This document shows, one piece after another, positions 63,901-64,000 of a stretch of 64,000 nucleotides of DNA. Numbering within the stretch: the stretch's first letter is position 1; the number at the start of each line of letters is the position of its first letter. The notes beneath the pieces were generated by a model. That model saw nothing but the letters and a program-made list of their open reading frames with translations, had not been told where the DNA came from and ran no database searches. The translations under genes were made by a program, and so were the position numbers. The DNA is from Cyprinodon diabolis (taxonomy: Eukaryota; Chordata; Actinopteri; Cyprinodontiformes; Cyprinodontidae), in the NCBI GenBank assembly GCA_030533445.1, contig CM060068.1, positions 30,614,510-30,678,509 on the forward strand. Direction: 5' to 3'.

Positions 63901-64000
63901 AGATCAATCAGTCGATAAAAAAGCAGCAAGTTTTAACATCAAGATTTGTAAAAAAAAAAAAAACAATTATAATGGTATGTATTCTAAATGTATTGTGCAA
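60934..64000. other. intergenic sequence to the window end
   Basis: AT-rich sequence with no recognised gene. About 62,517-63,100 has text resembling a degraded DNA-transposon transposase region (AACAACTGCCATCAAGTGTT, TTCTGCCACATTTGAGGGTT). In human the next gene beyond NR0B1 is GK; I see no exon of it here. Confidence 0.5.
62517..63100. mobile_element. possible degraded DNA-transposon remnant
   Basis: Several phrases look like the N-terminal coding region and inverted repeat of an old Tc1-type element, starting at ACAGTGAAATGAAAAAGAAC. No frame or second inverted end could be confirmed. Confidence 0.3.

Overview
The window is vertebrate nuclear DNA, almost certainly from a ray-finned (teleost) fish. 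It is AT-rich with short GC-richer exons, GT-AG introns of 3 to 10 kb, microsatellites, and transposons typical of fish: Tc1-like, hAT-like, a Gmr1-like Ty3/gypsy element, and tRNA-derived SINE-like repeats. Nothing looks bacterial or viral, and I see no CRISPR array, operon, rRNA or convincing tRNA gene.

Two host genes are supported. From 6,096 to 32,149 on the plus strand lie the last five coding exons of an interleukin-1 receptor accessory protein-like gene (il1rapl1): the third Ig domain, the transmembrane segment, the TIR domain and the long cytoplasmic tail. They total 1,316 coding bases, and every exon junction keeps the frame. The 5' exons lie upstream of the window. On the minus strand, 41,799 to 42,817 is a complete two-exon nr0b1 (DAX1) gene of 292 codons. 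The two genes converge, as IL1RAPL1 and NR0B1 do on the human X chromosome, and this neighbourhood is the main reason for choosing il1rapl1 over il1rapl2.

The il1rapl1 introns hold a 1,612-bp Tc1 element with an intact 334-codon transposase and two apparently identical 202-bp inverted repeats (26,811-28,422), two copies of a Harbinger-like repeat (about 12,940 and 23,669), a small MITE inside the second copy, SINE-like copies and a roughly 104-bp AT microsatellite. One 45-nt segment at 26,572-26,616 could be a small cassette exon. It has matching phases and splice sites, and would insert 15 codons directly after the TIR box 2 (BB loop).

Between the genes (32,150-41,798) lie the il1rapl1 3' UTR and repeat-rich spacer. 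A 144-bp near-perfect palindrome, (CA)n-(AT)n-(TG)n with matching unique flanks, sits about 250 bp upstream of the nr0b1 start codon. From 43 to 64 kb I see no host gene. This part holds dispersed repeats, a tandem repeat, a 953-bp hAT-type element, a decayed Tc1 element (50,272-51,714) and a 7.8-kb composite element (53,086-60,928).

The composite is a minus-strand LTR retrotransposon with domain order gag (SCAN-like), zinc knuckle, protease, integrase, reverse transcriptase, RNase H. Integrase upstream of reverse transcriptase is the unusual Gmr1 order. It has 5-bp target duplications, a primer-binding site and a polypurine tract. Its 5' LTR was later split by a 1,737-bp hAT element that has its own 8-bp duplication and a gutted BED-finger transposase gene.
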